Position numbers and translations under genes: made by a program
The notes under the pieces: generated by a model
The model's database searches: none
What the model was told of the DNA's origin: nothing
The model's input: the letters and a program-made list of their open reading frames with translations, nothing else
Assembly: GCF_000337455.1 (NCBI RefSeq)
Contig: NZ_AOIU01000032.1
Location: forward strand, 1 to 53,315
Direction: 5' to 3'
DNA length: 53,315 nucleotides
Source: Halosimplex carlsbadense 2-9-1
GTDB lineage: Archaea > Halobacteriota > Halobacteria > Halobacteriales > Haloarculaceae
In this document: positions 41,056 to 49,939 of the stretch, piece by piece
Layout of the letters: every line of letters begins with the position of its first letter
Position numbering within the stretch: the stretch's first letter is position 1

Positions 41056-42597
41056 TTACCTGCCCTGGAGGACGCCCACGTAGAACTCCTCCGTGGTCAG
41101 ATGGGACGCCTCGACCTCCTCGCGCATCTCCCGGTAGTACCGCTCGGCCCCGCGGCGGAACGTCCCGTCGTCCCGACGGCTGCCGTTCTCGTGTACCTGG
41201 GACGACGCGCCGAGTTTCCGCATGACGACGAAGAAGTCCCACGGCTGGAAGACGGCGAGGTCCGAGAGGTCCTCCCCGGGGTTCTCGACGACCGCGGGGT
41301 CGAATCCGCGCTCGTCGAACAGGTCGATTATCCGCTCCAGCCGGTCGCTGACATCGATCGACGACGCCCGCCGCCAGAACGGCGTCTCCCCCGAGGCGTA
41401 GACGTAGTGGGTCGCGACGAAGTCGTAGATGGACTCCCAGGTCTCGCGGACCCGCTCGTTGTACGCCGAGCGGACGCCGTCGTCGACGACGCGGTCGTTC
41501 CCGCCCAGTTGCTCGCCGAGGGCGAGCCCGAGCGAGGCGTTGGCCGTGAGCGCCGTCGACTGCAGCGGCTCGACGAACCCCTCCGCGTTCCCGATGGCGA
41601 TGCAGTTGTCCACCCAGGCCCGGTCGTGATAGCCCGACGTGAACTCGTAGGTGTCCATCTCGTCCGCCGAGACCGACGGGTCGACGCCGTCGGGCGCCAC
41701 GTCGGCGACGAACTCGCGGAACTCCTCGCGAGCGGCCGCCTCGTCGGCGAACTCCGAGGCGTAAACGTATCCGAGGTCGCGGTTGTCGTAAGTGTCTATC
41801 TGCCAGAACCAGCCGTGGTCGCCGCTCTCGATGACCGTCGCGGGAACGACCTCCGAGAGCGGCCGCTCGATGCGGGCGTTGAACGCCCTGTCTAGCGGGA
41901 AGTCGAAGGTCCTGAACGCGGCGTCCTGTTCGGACCGGAGCACCCGGTTGAACCCCGTCGCGTCGACGTAGAGGTCCGCCTCGTAGCCCTCGCGTTCGCC
42001 CCGGACCGCGTCGATGTGGCTTCCGGTCGTCTCGACGGCCACGATTTCGTCGTCGACCAGACGCACGCCGCGCTCTCGGCAGAGCTCCCGGAGGAACGGG
42101 TTGAACCGCTTCGTGGTGAGGTGGTAGGCGAACTTGTCGTACTTCGCGAGGTCGCCGTTTCGCCCGTAGTACCACGGCGATTTCGCCTGTTCGACCAGCT
42201 CTCCGGCGCGGCTCTCGTAGTCCGCGTTCCCCGCCAGCGCCTCGTAGTAGAACTGGCTCCGGCCGGCGAGGTCGCCCGCCTGCGGTCCCGTGAACGAATC
42301 CGCCGAGTCGAACGTGTACTGGAACGGCGGCGACTCACACCAGTCACGGAAGTAGACGCTCGCCTTCCAGACGGGCTTCACCTCCGAGACGAACCGGATC
42401 TCGTCGATATCGAGCGCCCCGTGGAGGACCCGCTGAATGTCGAGGTACGTGCTCTTGCCGACCTGCGGAACTTCCCGTTGGAAGTCGTCGACTACTCGAA
42501 CGGTGGTCCCCGGCGCCAGCTTTCGGAGACTGAGCGCCGTCAGCAGCCCGACGTCGCCACCACCTGCGATCACTATGTCGTCTGCCCTGCCAGACAT
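41056..42597 (-). CDS. Flavin-dependent (tryptophan) halogenase-like protein
   Basis: A 513-residue FAD protein of the tryptophan halogenase family. The FAD motif AGGGDVG (11-17) and the halogenase motif GWFWQI (262-267, family G-W-x-W-x-I) are present. Lys78 in VWKASVYFRDW matches the catalytic lysine, Lys79 of PrnA. At EPLQSTAL (343-350) the family normally has EPLESTGI, so the partner Glu346 of PrnA is here Gln346 and the following Gly is Ala. Halogenation may therefore be lost or altered; plain FAD-dependent oxidation is an alternative. It stands alone; no flavin reductase or biosynthetic cluster is adjacent. Confidence 0.78.
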   Translation of the reverse strand: MSGRADDIVIAGGGDVGLLTALSLRKLAPGTTVRVVDDFQREVPQVGKSTYLDIQRVLHGALDIDEIRFVSEVKPVWKASVYFRDWCESPPFQYTFDSADSFTGPQAGDLAGRSQFYYEALAGNADYESRAGELVEQAKSPWYYGRNGDLAKYDKFAYHLTTKRFNPFLRELCRERGVRLVDDEIVAVETTGSHIDAVRGEREGYEADLYVDATGFNRVLRSEQDAAFRTFDFPLDRAFNARIERPLSEVVPATVIESGDHGWFWQIDTYDNRDLGYVYASEFADEAAAREEFREFVADVAPDGVDPSVSADEMDTYEFTSGYHDRAWVDNCIAIGNAEGFVEPLQSTALTANASLGLALGEQLGGNDRVVDDGVRSAYNERVRETWESIYDFVATHYVYASGETPFWRRASSIDVSDRLERIIDLFDERGFDPAVVENPGEDLSDLAVFQPWDFFVVMRKLGASSQVHENGSRRDDGTFRRGAERYYREMREEVEASHLTTEEFYVGVLQGR

Positions 42598-42669
42598 CCT
42601 TTATCGTACAGGACGGGACGGTGAAAACGATATCGACTGGTCGTCGATTCGGGGGCAGTCCCGGCGCCG

Positions 42670-43155
42670 CTACCCGCCGAGTAACTTCGAGAGCCGGTCG
42701 GCCAGCCCCTCCTCCTCGCCGAGCTTGAGGTAGTAGGCGTCGCCGCCGTCCTCGTAGTAGTTGTCGATGCGGCGTTCGATGGAGAAGCCGATGTGCTGGT
42801 AGAACCTGAGCGCGTCGCGGTTGGTCGTCCGGGCGTGGCAGGTCACCGAGCTGTAGTCCTCGGCGACGCGAGCGACCAGCGCTTCGCCGAACCCTTCGCC
42901 TTGGTAGGCCGAGTCGACGGCGAGAAAGAGGATGTAGCCGTCGCGGCGGACCGCGGCGAAGCCGACCATCGCGTTGCGGTCGGCGCGGTCGACGAACAGG
43001 TAGACGGTCGAGCGCTCGTAGGCGTTCTCGAAGAACCCGCGGCGCTGGCGGAGCACACCGTCTCGGGCGCGGATGCGCTCTTTGAGTTGCCAGGCCTGCT
43101 CGACGTAGTCGGCGTCCCCTGGGTCGACGACCCGTCGCTCGACGTTGACGCTCAC
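42670..43155 (-). CDS. GNAT family N-acetyltransferase
   Basis: A 161-residue acetyl-CoA-dependent transferase. The GNAT motif A is LFLAVDSAYQGEGFGEALVARVAED with the Q-G-x-G-F-G acetyl-CoA loop, and the later NRDALRFYQHIGFSIERR is typical of RimI/ArgA-like enzymes. A GTG at 43155 gives MSVNVERRVVDP; the longer ORF upstream is rejected because it lacks similarity. Substrate is unknown. It follows the halogenase-like gene's promoter side; they are not clearly an operon (73-base gap, same strand). Confidence 0.78.
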   Translation of the reverse strand: MSVNVERRVVDPGDADYVEQAWQLKERIRARDGVLRQRRGFFENAYERSTVYLFVDRADRNAMVGFAAVRRDGYILFLAVDSAYQGEGFGEALVARVAEDYSSVTCHARTTNRDALRFYQHIGFSIERRIDNYYEDGGDAYYLKLGEEEGLADRLSKLLGG

Positions 43156-43261
43156 TAACCGTGGTATAGCGAGTAAGCCACTATAATTCCATCGGCGTCG
43201 ACGCGGCCGCTGGGCACCCAACGGCCGCAAACCTTTCGGGGGGTCGCGGCCAGCAGTGAGT

Positions 43262-44323
43262 ATGGTGTTGCTCTCGTCCGGGCCGACACCGGACACCACC
43301 GGGTCGGGCACGACGCTTTCTGAGGCGGTCCGGCAGGTGTTTCTCACCGGTGCGGCGCTGACCATCCCCCTCCTCATCACGGTGATTATCCTCGCGTTCG
43401 TCGTCAACTTCATTCTCCAGGCGATCAGCCCGGTCGTCGTCTTCCTCGACGACACCTACGGGATCGGGTCGAACGTCTCGCCGCTCGCCATGGAACTGCT
43501 CGCGGTTCTCACCCTCGTCGCGCTGATATTCGTCGTCGGACTCGTCGCCGAGGCCCGCTCGGGCAGCGGTTTCGAACGCGTGTTCGACACGCTCATGGCC
43601 CGCATCCCGGGTATCGGATCCGTCTACACGAGTTTCAACGAGATGACCGAACTCCTGCTGTCGAACGACGCCGACAGCTTCCGCGAGGTGAAACTCGTCG
43701 AGTTCCCGACCGACGGCTCCTACTCGCTCGCCTTCGTCACCGCCGACTCGCCGCCGACCATCGCCGAGACTACCGGCCACGACGACGTGACGACGCTGTT
43801 CATGCCGCTGGCACCGAATCCCGTGATGGGCGGGTACGTCATCCACGTCTCCTCGGATCGGGTGTACGACATCGACCTGACCGTCGAGCAGGGGATCCGG
43901 TCGATCGTCACCAGCGGGGTCGCGACCGGCGACCGCGGTGACGACGAACCGTCCGACGAACTGGTCGATCTGGAGACGATCCGCGAGCAGGCCCGCGACG
44001 GCGTCGGCGACCTGAGCGCGTGGGGCACCCGCACCGTCGACGACCTGAGCGAGCTGACCGGCGACGCCGCCGAGGACCTCCGGGCGCAGGCCCGCCGGGA
44101 GTTCGCCGCGCTCCACCCCGACATCGACGAGTCCGAGATCGACGAGGAGGAGGCCGTCCGGCACTACATGCTCGAACAGAGCAGCGCCGCGAGCGAGCGG
44201 CCGGCCGACGGCGACGGCGAGCCGACCGACGGAGCACCTGCCGAAGTGGATGGCGAACCCGCCGACGAGACGCCGTCCGACGGTGACACGACGGTCGACG
44301 GCCCTGGGGGTGGTGACGCGTGA
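43262..44323 (+). CDS. DUF502 membrane protein
   Basis: A 353-residue protein with two N-terminal membrane helices (VFLTGAALTIPLLITVIILAFVVNFILQA; LAMELLAVLTLVALIFVVGLVAEA) and the DUF502 core (FDTLMARIPGIGSVYTSFNEMTELLLSNDADSFREVKLVEFPTDGSYSLAFVT). The last 130 residues are acidic and low-complexity with a helical segment (LSELTGDAAEDLRAQARREFAALHPDIDESEIDEEEAVRHYMLEQ). Function unknown. Start could also be the GTG at 43256. It overlaps archease by 4 bases (GTGA), so they are co-translated. Confidence 0.8.
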   Translation: MVLLSSGPTPDTTGSGTTLSEAVRQVFLTGAALTIPLLITVIILAFVVNFILQAISPVVVFLDDTYGIGSNVSPLAMELLAVLTLVALIFVVGLVAEARSGSGFERVFDTLMARIPGIGSVYTSFNEMTELLLSNDADSFREVKLVEFPTDGSYSLAFVTADSPPTIAETTGHDDVTTLFMPLAPNPVMGGYVIHVSSDRVYDIDLTVEQGIRSIVTSGVATGDRGDDEPSDELVDLETIREQARDGVGDLSAWGTRTVDDLSELTGDAAEDLRAQARREFAALHPDIDESEIDEEEAVRHYMLEQSSAASERPADGDGEPTDGAPAEVDGEPADETPSDGDTTVDGPGGGDA

Positions 44324-44751
44324 GCTTCGAACTGCGCGAGCACACCGCCGACGTGGCCGTCGAGGCAACGGGCGAGTCGCTCGACGCCGTCTTCGGCGCC
44401 GTCGCCGACGGCATGGCCGCGGCCATGTGCGACGATATCCCCGTCGAGGGCGGCGAGCGCTTCGAGTTCACCGTCGCTGCGGAGGGCCGCGAGGCGCTAC
44501 TGTTCGACTACCTCGACGAACTCATCTACGAGCGCGACGTGCGCGTCGTCCTCCCGGTCGACAACGACGCCGCGGTCTCGGCCCCCCGATCCGACGACGA
44601 GGTACCGGACGAATGGACCCTCTCGGGGTCGGCCCGCGGCGTCCCCCTCGCCGACGTCGCGGCGCGGGACCTGAAAGCGGTCACCTACTCCGACATGGAC
44701 GTCTCGGAGACCGACGACGGCTGGCACGCTTACGTCGTCTTCGACGTGTGA
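44320..44751 (+). CDS. Archease, activator of RtcB RNA ligase
   Basis: A 143-residue metal-binding cofactor that helps load GMP onto RtcB for tRNA splicing ligation. It starts MSFELREHTADVAVEATG, where HTADV (8-12) is the family motif, and carries the C-terminal DLKAVTYSDMDVSETDDGWHAYVVFDV with the conserved acidic metal ligand. The start codon is a GTG overlapping the DUF502 gene's stop. RtcB is encoded about 1.9 kb further on the same strand. Confidence 0.9.
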   Translation: MSFELREHTADVAVEATGESLDAVFGAVADGMAAAMCDDIPVEGGERFEFTVAAEGREALLFDYLDELIYERDVRVVLPVDNDAAVSAPRSDDEVPDEWTLSGSARGVPLADVAARDLKAVTYSDMDVSETDDGWHAYVVFDV

Positions 44752-44821
44752 GTCGGCCCGTCCCGACCGCCGACCGGCCGAGAAGACGCCATTTATCCCC
44801 GGCCGATACCAACTGTCGGAT

Positions 44822-45913
44822 ATGAGCAAACCGGGTGTACGGCCGGGTTCGGGCCTGCTTCTGGTCGGATTCGCGCTTACGGCGCTCGTCGGCCGGGCGA
44901 GCGCGCACGTCGACTACGTCACCGACCCGCCGACGGCGACGCGGGACGCGATCGAGTTCGCCCTCGAAGTGCTCTCCGACCCGCTGAACCTCGCGCTCGT
45001 CGCGGGCGGAACGGTCGGGGTCGTCAGCCTCCTGACCGCGCTGCTCGTGGTCCGACCGACGGTGCCCGACATCGAGGCGTTGCGGGCCGCGCTGGCGTCC
45101 TACCGGGAGTACGTCCCGTGGATGCTGCGGCTGAGCCTCGGCCTGCCGCTCGTCGGCGCCGGGTTCGCGGGCTACCTCTTCAGCCCGGCCGTTCCCGCCG
45201 AGGCCCGAGTCCTCCAGGTGGGACTCGGCTTCTTCCTGCTCTTCGGGCTGGCGACACGTGCGGTCGCCGCCGCCGGGCTCCTGACGTATCTCGCCGCCTT
45301 CGCGTTCAACCCGGGGCTCGTCCTGGCGATCGAGTACGTCCCCGGATTCCTCGCCATCGTCCTCGTCGGCGGTGGGCGGCCCAGTGCGGACCACATGCTC
45401 GGCGAAGTCGCGGGTACAGCCGGAACCTACTACGGCCGGATCGACCCCGTCGGCGGCGTCGCCGCGCGGTTCGCCGAGCGGATCGCCCCCTACGAGCGCT
45501 ACGTCGCGACCGTTCTCAGAGTGGGTGTCGGCCTCGCGTTCGCCTACCTCGGGCTGGTCGAGAAACTCGCTGACCCCTCCCGCGCGGTCGAGGTGGTCTA
45601 CAGGTACGACCTGACCGCCGTCGTGCCCGTCGACCCCGGCCTGTGGGTGCTCGGCGCCGGCCTCACCGAGATCGGCGTGGGCCTGCTGCTGGTCGTCGGC
45701 TACTACACCCGCGGCGCCGCCGCCGTCGCGTTCACCATGCTCGTCATGACCCTGTTCGGCCTCCCCGACGACCCCGTCCTCGCCCACATCACGCTGTTCG
45801 GCATGATCTCGGCCATCTTCACGCTCGGCAGCGGCCCCCTCTCGCTCGACGCCTGGCTGAGCGCCGCCGAGGGCCGCGAGCGCGAGGGCGGCGCCGTTCC
45901 GACGGCCGACTGA
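44822..45913 (+). CDS. DoxX family membrane protein
   Basis: A 363-residue protein with about eight membrane helices. The N-terminal helix and the region DYVTDPPTATRDAIEFALEVLSDPLNLALVAGGTVGVVSLLTALLV lead to two related halves (VPWMLRLSLGLPLVGAGFAGYLF and VATVLRVGVGLAFAYLGLVEKLADPSRAVEV), a duplicated DoxX-like unit. DoxX proteins are linked to quinol oxidation or thiol-redox membrane complexes in other archaea. No enzyme partner is adjacent, so its role is open. Its promoter is likely ATTTATCC (about 44791-44798), 24-31 bases before the start. Confidence 0.75.
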   Translation: MSKPGVRPGSGLLLVGFALTALVGRASAHVDYVTDPPTATRDAIEFALEVLSDPLNLALVAGGTVGVVSLLTALLVVRPTVPDIEALRAALASYREYVPWMLRLSLGLPLVGAGFAGYLFSPAVPAEARVLQVGLGFFLLFGLATRAVAAAGLLTYLAAFAFNPGLVLAIEYVPGFLAIVLVGGGRPSADHMLGEVAGTAGTYYGRIDPVGGVAARFAERIAPYERYVATVLRVGVGLAFAYLGLVEKLADPSRAVEVVYRYDLTAVVPVDPGLWVLGAGLTEIGVGLLLVVGYYTRGAAAVAFTMLVMTLFGLPDDPVLAHITLFGMISAIFTLGSGPLSLDAWLSAAEGREREGGAVPTAD

Positions 45914-45987
45914 CCGTCGCGCGCGGTGCTCGGCACAGGGAGTGCATCGATCGTCGACAGGGGAAACGAACAGTAATTCGCCAGTCG

Positions 45988-46539
45988 TCACCGAAGGCCG
46001 AACACGGCGAGACACGTTATCCAGTCGTCACCGTCCGGGTTTGGGACATTGATTCCCGCAGCGTACGCTCCCGAATGAAGCGCGGCCGACTCGTCGATGT
46101 ACCCAACGACTGTTTCGACAGTCCACGTCTCCGAGTTACCAGCTGCGACCGTTAGCTCCCCGCCACCCGAACTCTCCTGTTCGATCTCAGACCAGCCGGA
46201 CGCGCTCTTTCTCCAGACCGACCACGAATACGGGTTGAACGTAAGATCGGCCCCTGATGCATTCGTGAACGTCAGTTCGAGTGAATCCGGGGTCTCACCG
46301 ACAGTCGGCGTTGGAAGAAGGTACACCGAGGCAGCGTCAGCTTCAACCGTCTGCGAACACACCGTCGCGTCGTCATCGCCGGATGGTGGGCACTTGACGC
46401 TCGCAATCTCTTCCACCGATACCGGCGCTATCGGTGAGTTTGTGGATTGCTCTGAGCCGAAGGAAGCACAGCCACTTAGGAGCACAATTCCTGTGCCTGT
46501 CGAACAGAGAACTGCCCGCCGGGACCAAGGGCGAGTCAT
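45988..46539 (-). CDS. Secreted lipoprotein of lower GC than neighbours
   Basis: A 183-residue lipoprotein: MTRPWSRRAVLCSTGTGIVLLSGC gives a twin-arginine signal and lipobox (Cys24). The mature part is beta-rich (SLELTFTNASGADLTFNPYSWSVWRKSASGWSEIEQESSGGGELTVAAGNSETWTVETVVGYIDES), a fold seen in haloarchaeal surface proteins; two Cys near the N-terminus (CPPSG, CSQTV) may pair. Third-position GC is clearly lower than in flanking genes, and it is antisense-oriented to doxX and rtcB, suggesting later arrival. No family recognised. Confidence 0.6.
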   Translation of the reverse strand: MTRPWSRRAVLCSTGTGIVLLSGCASFGSEQSTNSPIAPVSVEEIASVKCPPSGDDDATVCSQTVEADAASVYLLPTPTVGETPDSLELTFTNASGADLTFNPYSWSVWRKSASGWSEIEQESSGGGELTVAAGNSETWTVETVVGYIDESAALHSGAYAAGINVPNPDGDDWITCLAVFGLR

Positions 46540-46675
46540 GACTCCAGCTTTGTTGATGACTGGCATATGTTTTCGGGACAGCGTGGCTGAACTTACTGTT
46601 ACGCTTGCACGCGAACCGAACACCGTCTCACGGAACAGCGAAACCGCTTTCGGCGCGCCGGGCGGACGTTCGCGT

Positions 46676-48139
46676 ATGACTACTTACGACGCCGACGGCA
46701 TCACCCTGGAGAAGGTCAGGGACTACGTCTGGGAAATCCCACGAGAGGGCGACATGAACGTCCCGGCGCGCGTGCTCGCCAGCGAAGACTTGCTCGACGA
46801 GATCAGCGACGACAAGACGCTCCAGCAGCTCAAGAACGCGACCCATCTGCCGGGCGTCCGCAAGTACGCCGTCTGCATGCCCGACGGCCACCAGGGCTAC
46901 GGCTTCCCGGTCGGGGGCGTCGCCGGGATCGATGCGGAGAACGGCTGTATTTCGCCCGGGGCAGTGGGCTACGATATCAATTGCGGCGTCAGAATGATGA
47001 CAACTAATCTGACCTACGACGACCTCCGGGGCCGCGAGGAGGAACTCGTCGACGCGCTGTTCGCGAACGTTCCGTCGGGGCTGGGCGGCGGCGGCGTCTA
47101 CGAGGGGTCGATCGACGACGTGGAGGCCATCCTCGACCGCGGCATGGAGTGGGCGCTGGAGGAGGGGGTCGCCGTCCCCGAAGATCTGGAGCACTGCGAA
47201 GACGAGGGCGTCCGTCACGATTCGGACCCGAGCACGGTCTCGCAGAAGGCCAAGGACCGCGGGAAGAACCAGATCGGCAGCCTCGGCAGCGGCAACCACT
47301 TCCTCGAAGTCCAGCGGGTGACGGATATCTATCGCGAGGACGTGGCCGCCGACTTCGGCCTCGAATCCGACCAGGTCGTCGTCCTCATCCACTGCGGCTC
47401 CCGGGGGCTGGGCCACCAGGTCTGTACGGACTACCTGCGTGAGATCGAACAGGCCCACTCGGGGCTGCTCTCACAGCTGCCGGACAAGGAGCTGGCCGCC
47501 GCACCCGCGGGCTCGCAGCTGGCGGAGGACTACTACGGCGCGATGTGTGCGGCCATCAACTTCGCGTGGGTGAACCGTCAGCTGATCATGCACCGCACTC
47601 GCGAGGTCTTCGAGACGGTGTTTGACCGCTCGTGGGAGGAGATGGAGATGGACCTGCTGTACGACGTGGCCCACAACATCGCGAAGAAGGAGACTCACGA
47701 GGTGGAGGGGGGCGAGGACCGAGAGGTGTACGTCCACCGGAAGGGCGCGACGCGGGCGTTCCCCGCCGGGCGGCCGGAGGTGCCGCCCGCGTATCGGGAC
47801 GTGGGCCAGCCAATCTTGCTCCCGGGGAGCATGGGCGCTGGGAGTTACGTCCTGCGCGGGGGCGAGCAGTCGCTGACGGAGACGTTCGGCTCGACGGCCC
47901 ACGGCGCGGGGCGGCTGATGAGCCGGACGCAGGCCAAACAGGAGTTCTGGGGGGGCGACGTGCAGGACGACCTGCGCGAGGGCGAGCAGATCTACGTCAA
48001 GGCCCAGAGCGGCGCGACGGTCGCCGAAGAGGCGCCGGGCGTCTACAAGGACGTCGACGAGGTCGTCCGGGTCTCGGACGCGCTGGGTATCGGCGACCGC
48101 GTCGCGCGGACGTTCCCGGTCTGTAACATCAAAGGATAG
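46676..48139 (+). CDS. rtcB: RtcB tRNA-splicing RNA ligase
   Basis: Joins 2',3'-cyclic phosphate and 5'-OH RNA ends using GTP and Mn2+, in tRNA splicing and repair. The 487-residue protein starts MTTYDADGITLEKVRDYVWEIP and contains the metal site GYDINCGVRM (Asp100, Cys103), GSLGSGNHFLEV, and the guanylylated His in STAHGAGRLMSRTQAK. It has no intein, unlike some archaeal homologues. The ATG is the first after the divergent lipoprotein gene. Confidence 0.93.
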   Translation: MTTYDADGITLEKVRDYVWEIPREGDMNVPARVLASEDLLDEISDDKTLQQLKNATHLPGVRKYAVCMPDGHQGYGFPVGGVAGIDAENGCISPGAVGYDINCGVRMMTTNLTYDDLRGREEELVDALFANVPSGLGGGGVYEGSIDDVEAILDRGMEWALEEGVAVPEDLEHCEDEGVRHDSDPSTVSQKAKDRGKNQIGSLGSGNHFLEVQRVTDIYREDVAADFGLESDQVVVLIHCGSRGLGHQVCTDYLREIEQAHSGLLSQLPDKELAAAPAGSQLAEDYYGAMCAAINFAWVNRQLIMHRTREVFETVFDRSWEEMEMDLLYDVAHNIAKKETHEVEGGEDREVYVHRKGATRAFPAGRPEVPPAYRDVGQPILLPGSMGAGSYVLRGGEQSLTETFGSTAHGAGRLMSRTQAKQEFWGGDVQDDLREGEQIYVKAQSGATVAEEAPGVYKDVDEVVRVSDALGIGDRVARTFPVCNIKG

Positions 48140-48152
48140 CCGGAGCGGGCGG

Positions 48153-48641
48153 TCAGACGGTTCCGGTCCAGCGGTCGAGGACCGTCTCGTTGCCGCCCGG
48201 CGGCACGTGAACGATGGAGATGTTCGCTCCGGACGTGACCTCTCGGCCGTACGCGTTCTGGTCGCTCAGTTGCACGGTCGCACCGGGAGCCACGGTCCCG
48301 TTGGGGTCGGTACCGGCGAGTTCGTACCACCGCACGTCGGTTCCCTGCCCCCGGAAGGTGAGGTTCGAGGCCGTGAAGTTGTCCCCGCGGTCATACGTGG
48401 TGATGAGGACCGACGCGTCGTCGATGTACCGGAACGAGAAGTTCGCGTTCTGTCCGGGACCGTCCGCGGTCGTACCGACGAGCACGTACAGCCCGACCGA
48501 TCCCGTCACGATCAGGGTGATCCCGACCAGGATCGCGACGCCGGCGAACTCCGAGACGCCGCGGTCGCTCTCGCCCCGACCGCCGGGACGGTCGCTCGCC
48601 GCGCGGTCGGTCCGCTTTCCTCTCCCGTCGCCACCCGCCAT
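48153..48641 (-). CDS. Type IV pilin-like protein
   Basis: A 162-residue exported protein. After a 27-residue basic leader comes RGVSEFAGVAILVGITLIVTGSVGLYVLVG, the prepilin-peptidase cleavage region and hydrophobic spine of haloarchaeal adhesion pilins. The rest is beta-rich (NFSFRYIDDASVLITTYDRGDNFTASNLTFRGQG...). Asn-x-Thr/Ser sites may be N-glycosylated. It ends 13 bases from the rtcB stop, tail-to-tail. No PilB/PilC genes adjacent. Confidence 0.75.
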   Translation of the reverse strand: MAGGDGRGKRTDRAASDRPGGRGESDRGVSEFAGVAILVGITLIVTGSVGLYVLVGTTADGPGQNANFSFRYIDDASVLITTYDRGDNFTASNLTFRGQGTDVRWYELAGTDPNGTVAPGATVQLSDQNAYGREVTSGANISIVHVPPGGNETVLDRWTGTV

Positions 48642-48816
48642 GTGTTCGTCGTAGCGCGGGCCGACACTAAACCAGCTTCGGCGGGAGTATCAGAATCGAT
48701 AGGACGAGGGCGCGCCGGCGACCGAACGGGGCGGGCATCCGGGAGCGAGGCGCCCGTCCTGCCGGGCGTGATCGGCAGGGGGAAAGCCTTTGAGCGCGAG
48801 CGGCGACGGTCCTAGC

Positions 48817-49668
48817 ATGATAGACGAGACGGTCGAGGAGATCGCGGACATGCAGACGCACAGTTCGTCCGTCGTCGCGGTGAAGGCGGCCGAGGCGCTG
48901 CTCGCGCTCACCGAGCGGGAGTATCCGACCGTCGAGGAGTACGTCCGGACGCTCGAACGCAACAGCCACGCGCTCAGGCGGGCAAACCCCTCTCACGCTT
49001 CCCTGCAGACGACCCAGCGGGAGATCCTCTCGACCGTCGAAGAGGCCGACGCCGACTCCGTCGACGCGGCCAAAGACCGGACCCACGACGCCGTCGAGTC
49101 GGTCGCCGAGCGCGTCGAGTCCGCCAAGGAGCGAGCGGCCGAACGCGCCGTCGGGTACATCGAAGACGGGACGACGCTGCTGACCCACGACTACTCCTCG
49201 ACCGTCCTCGAAGCCATCGAGCGGACCGTCGCCGCGGGCGCCGAACTGGAAGTGTACTGCACCGAGGCCCGACCGCGCTACCTGGGTCGGAAGATGGTGC
49301 GGACGCTGGCCGACCTCGACGGCGTCGACGCGCACCTGATCGTCGACGGCGCGGCCGGCCACTTCCTCCCGGATATCGACCAGTTCGTCGTCGGGATGGA
49401 CTGCATCGTCGAGGACACGCTGTACAACCGCATCGGCACCTACCCGCTGGCCGCGACCGCACACGACTCGGACGTGCCCGTCCGCGTCGTCGGCGCCGAG
49501 GCGAAGGTCGTCACCGGCGGGTTCGCCTTCGAGAACGAACACCGCTCGGTCAGCGAAGTGATCCGCGAGCCCGCCGACGGGTTCACCGTCGAGAACCCCG
49601 CCTACGACGCGACGCCGACGCGCCTGCTCGACGCCGCCATCACCGACGAGCAGGTCCACGAGTTCTGA
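48817..49668 (+). CDS. eIF-2B alpha/ribose-1,5-bisphosphate isomerase-like protein
   Basis: A 283-residue protein of the eIF-2B alpha/MtnA/R15P-isomerase superfamily. Recognisable blocks are MIDETVEEIADMQTHSSSVVAVKAAEALLALTE, GTTLLTHDYSSTVLEAIERTVAAGAELEVYCTEARPRYLGRKMVRTLADLDGVDAHLIVDG, DCIVEDTLYNRIGTYPLAATAHDSDVPVRVVG. Whether it is the translation-factor-like or the nucleotide-degradation enzyme cannot be decided; haloarchaea are annotated with both. The start follows a short possibly leaderless region. Confidence 0.72.
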   Translation: MIDETVEEIADMQTHSSSVVAVKAAEALLALTEREYPTVEEYVRTLERNSHALRRANPSHASLQTTQREILSTVEEADADSVDAAKDRTHDAVESVAERVESAKERAAERAVGYIEDGTTLLTHDYSSTVLEAIERTVAAGAELEVYCTEARPRYLGRKMVRTLADLDGVDAHLIVDGAAGHFLPDIDQFVVGMDCIVEDTLYNRIGTYPLAATAHDSDVPVRVVGAEAKVVTGGFAFENEHRSVSEVIREPADGFTVENPAYDATPTRLLDAAITDEQVHEF

Positions 49669-49672
49669 GGCC

Positions 49673-49680
49673 GGCCGATC
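49673..49680. repeat. 8-bp direct repeat (left), target-site duplication
   Basis: GGCCGATC immediately precedes the left IS6-type end at 49681 and recurs at 51833-51840 directly after the right end. IS6-family insertions make 8-bp duplications. Confidence 0.7.
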
Positions 49681-49688
49681 GGTCGTGT

Positions 49689-49802
49689 TTAGTTAGTGGC
49701 ATTGTGCCAGCGAGCGAAGGCTTGAAGCCATGATTCGGCTGTTTCTGGTTCGGCATGGCTGAAACAGTTCGAGAACGACGACGTTCGACGTTTGAGTTCC
49801 AG
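49689..49802 (-). pseudogene. IS6 transposase remnant (C-terminal ~35 residues)
   Basis: Translates to SSFSNCFSHAEPETAESWLQAFARWHNATN before TAA, differing from the intact transposase end at about six residues. About 15 of 120 bases differ from the intact copy, so this is a related but older copy. Beyond 49802 the similarity stops. Confidence 0.75.
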
Positions 49803-49846
49803 CGGTGGTCCAGAGCAGAGATGCCCACCAGCCGAGGAGCACGAAT

Positions 49847-49858
49847 TTACCTAGGTAA
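49847..49858. promoter_or_regulatory. Perfect palindrome upstream of the cargo lipoprotein
   Basis: TTACCTAGGTAA, a 12-base perfect palindrome about 80 bases before the ATG at 49940, beside the AT-rich AAGATAATC. It could be an operator for the cargo gene; no partner regulator is in the unit. Confidence 0.35.
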
Positions 49859-49939
49859 GATAATCAACGGGGGTGGATCTGATGGATCCGGTCCGTCTCT
49901 GGGGAGTACTTCTATGTACCCAGACACAATCCCCAGACT

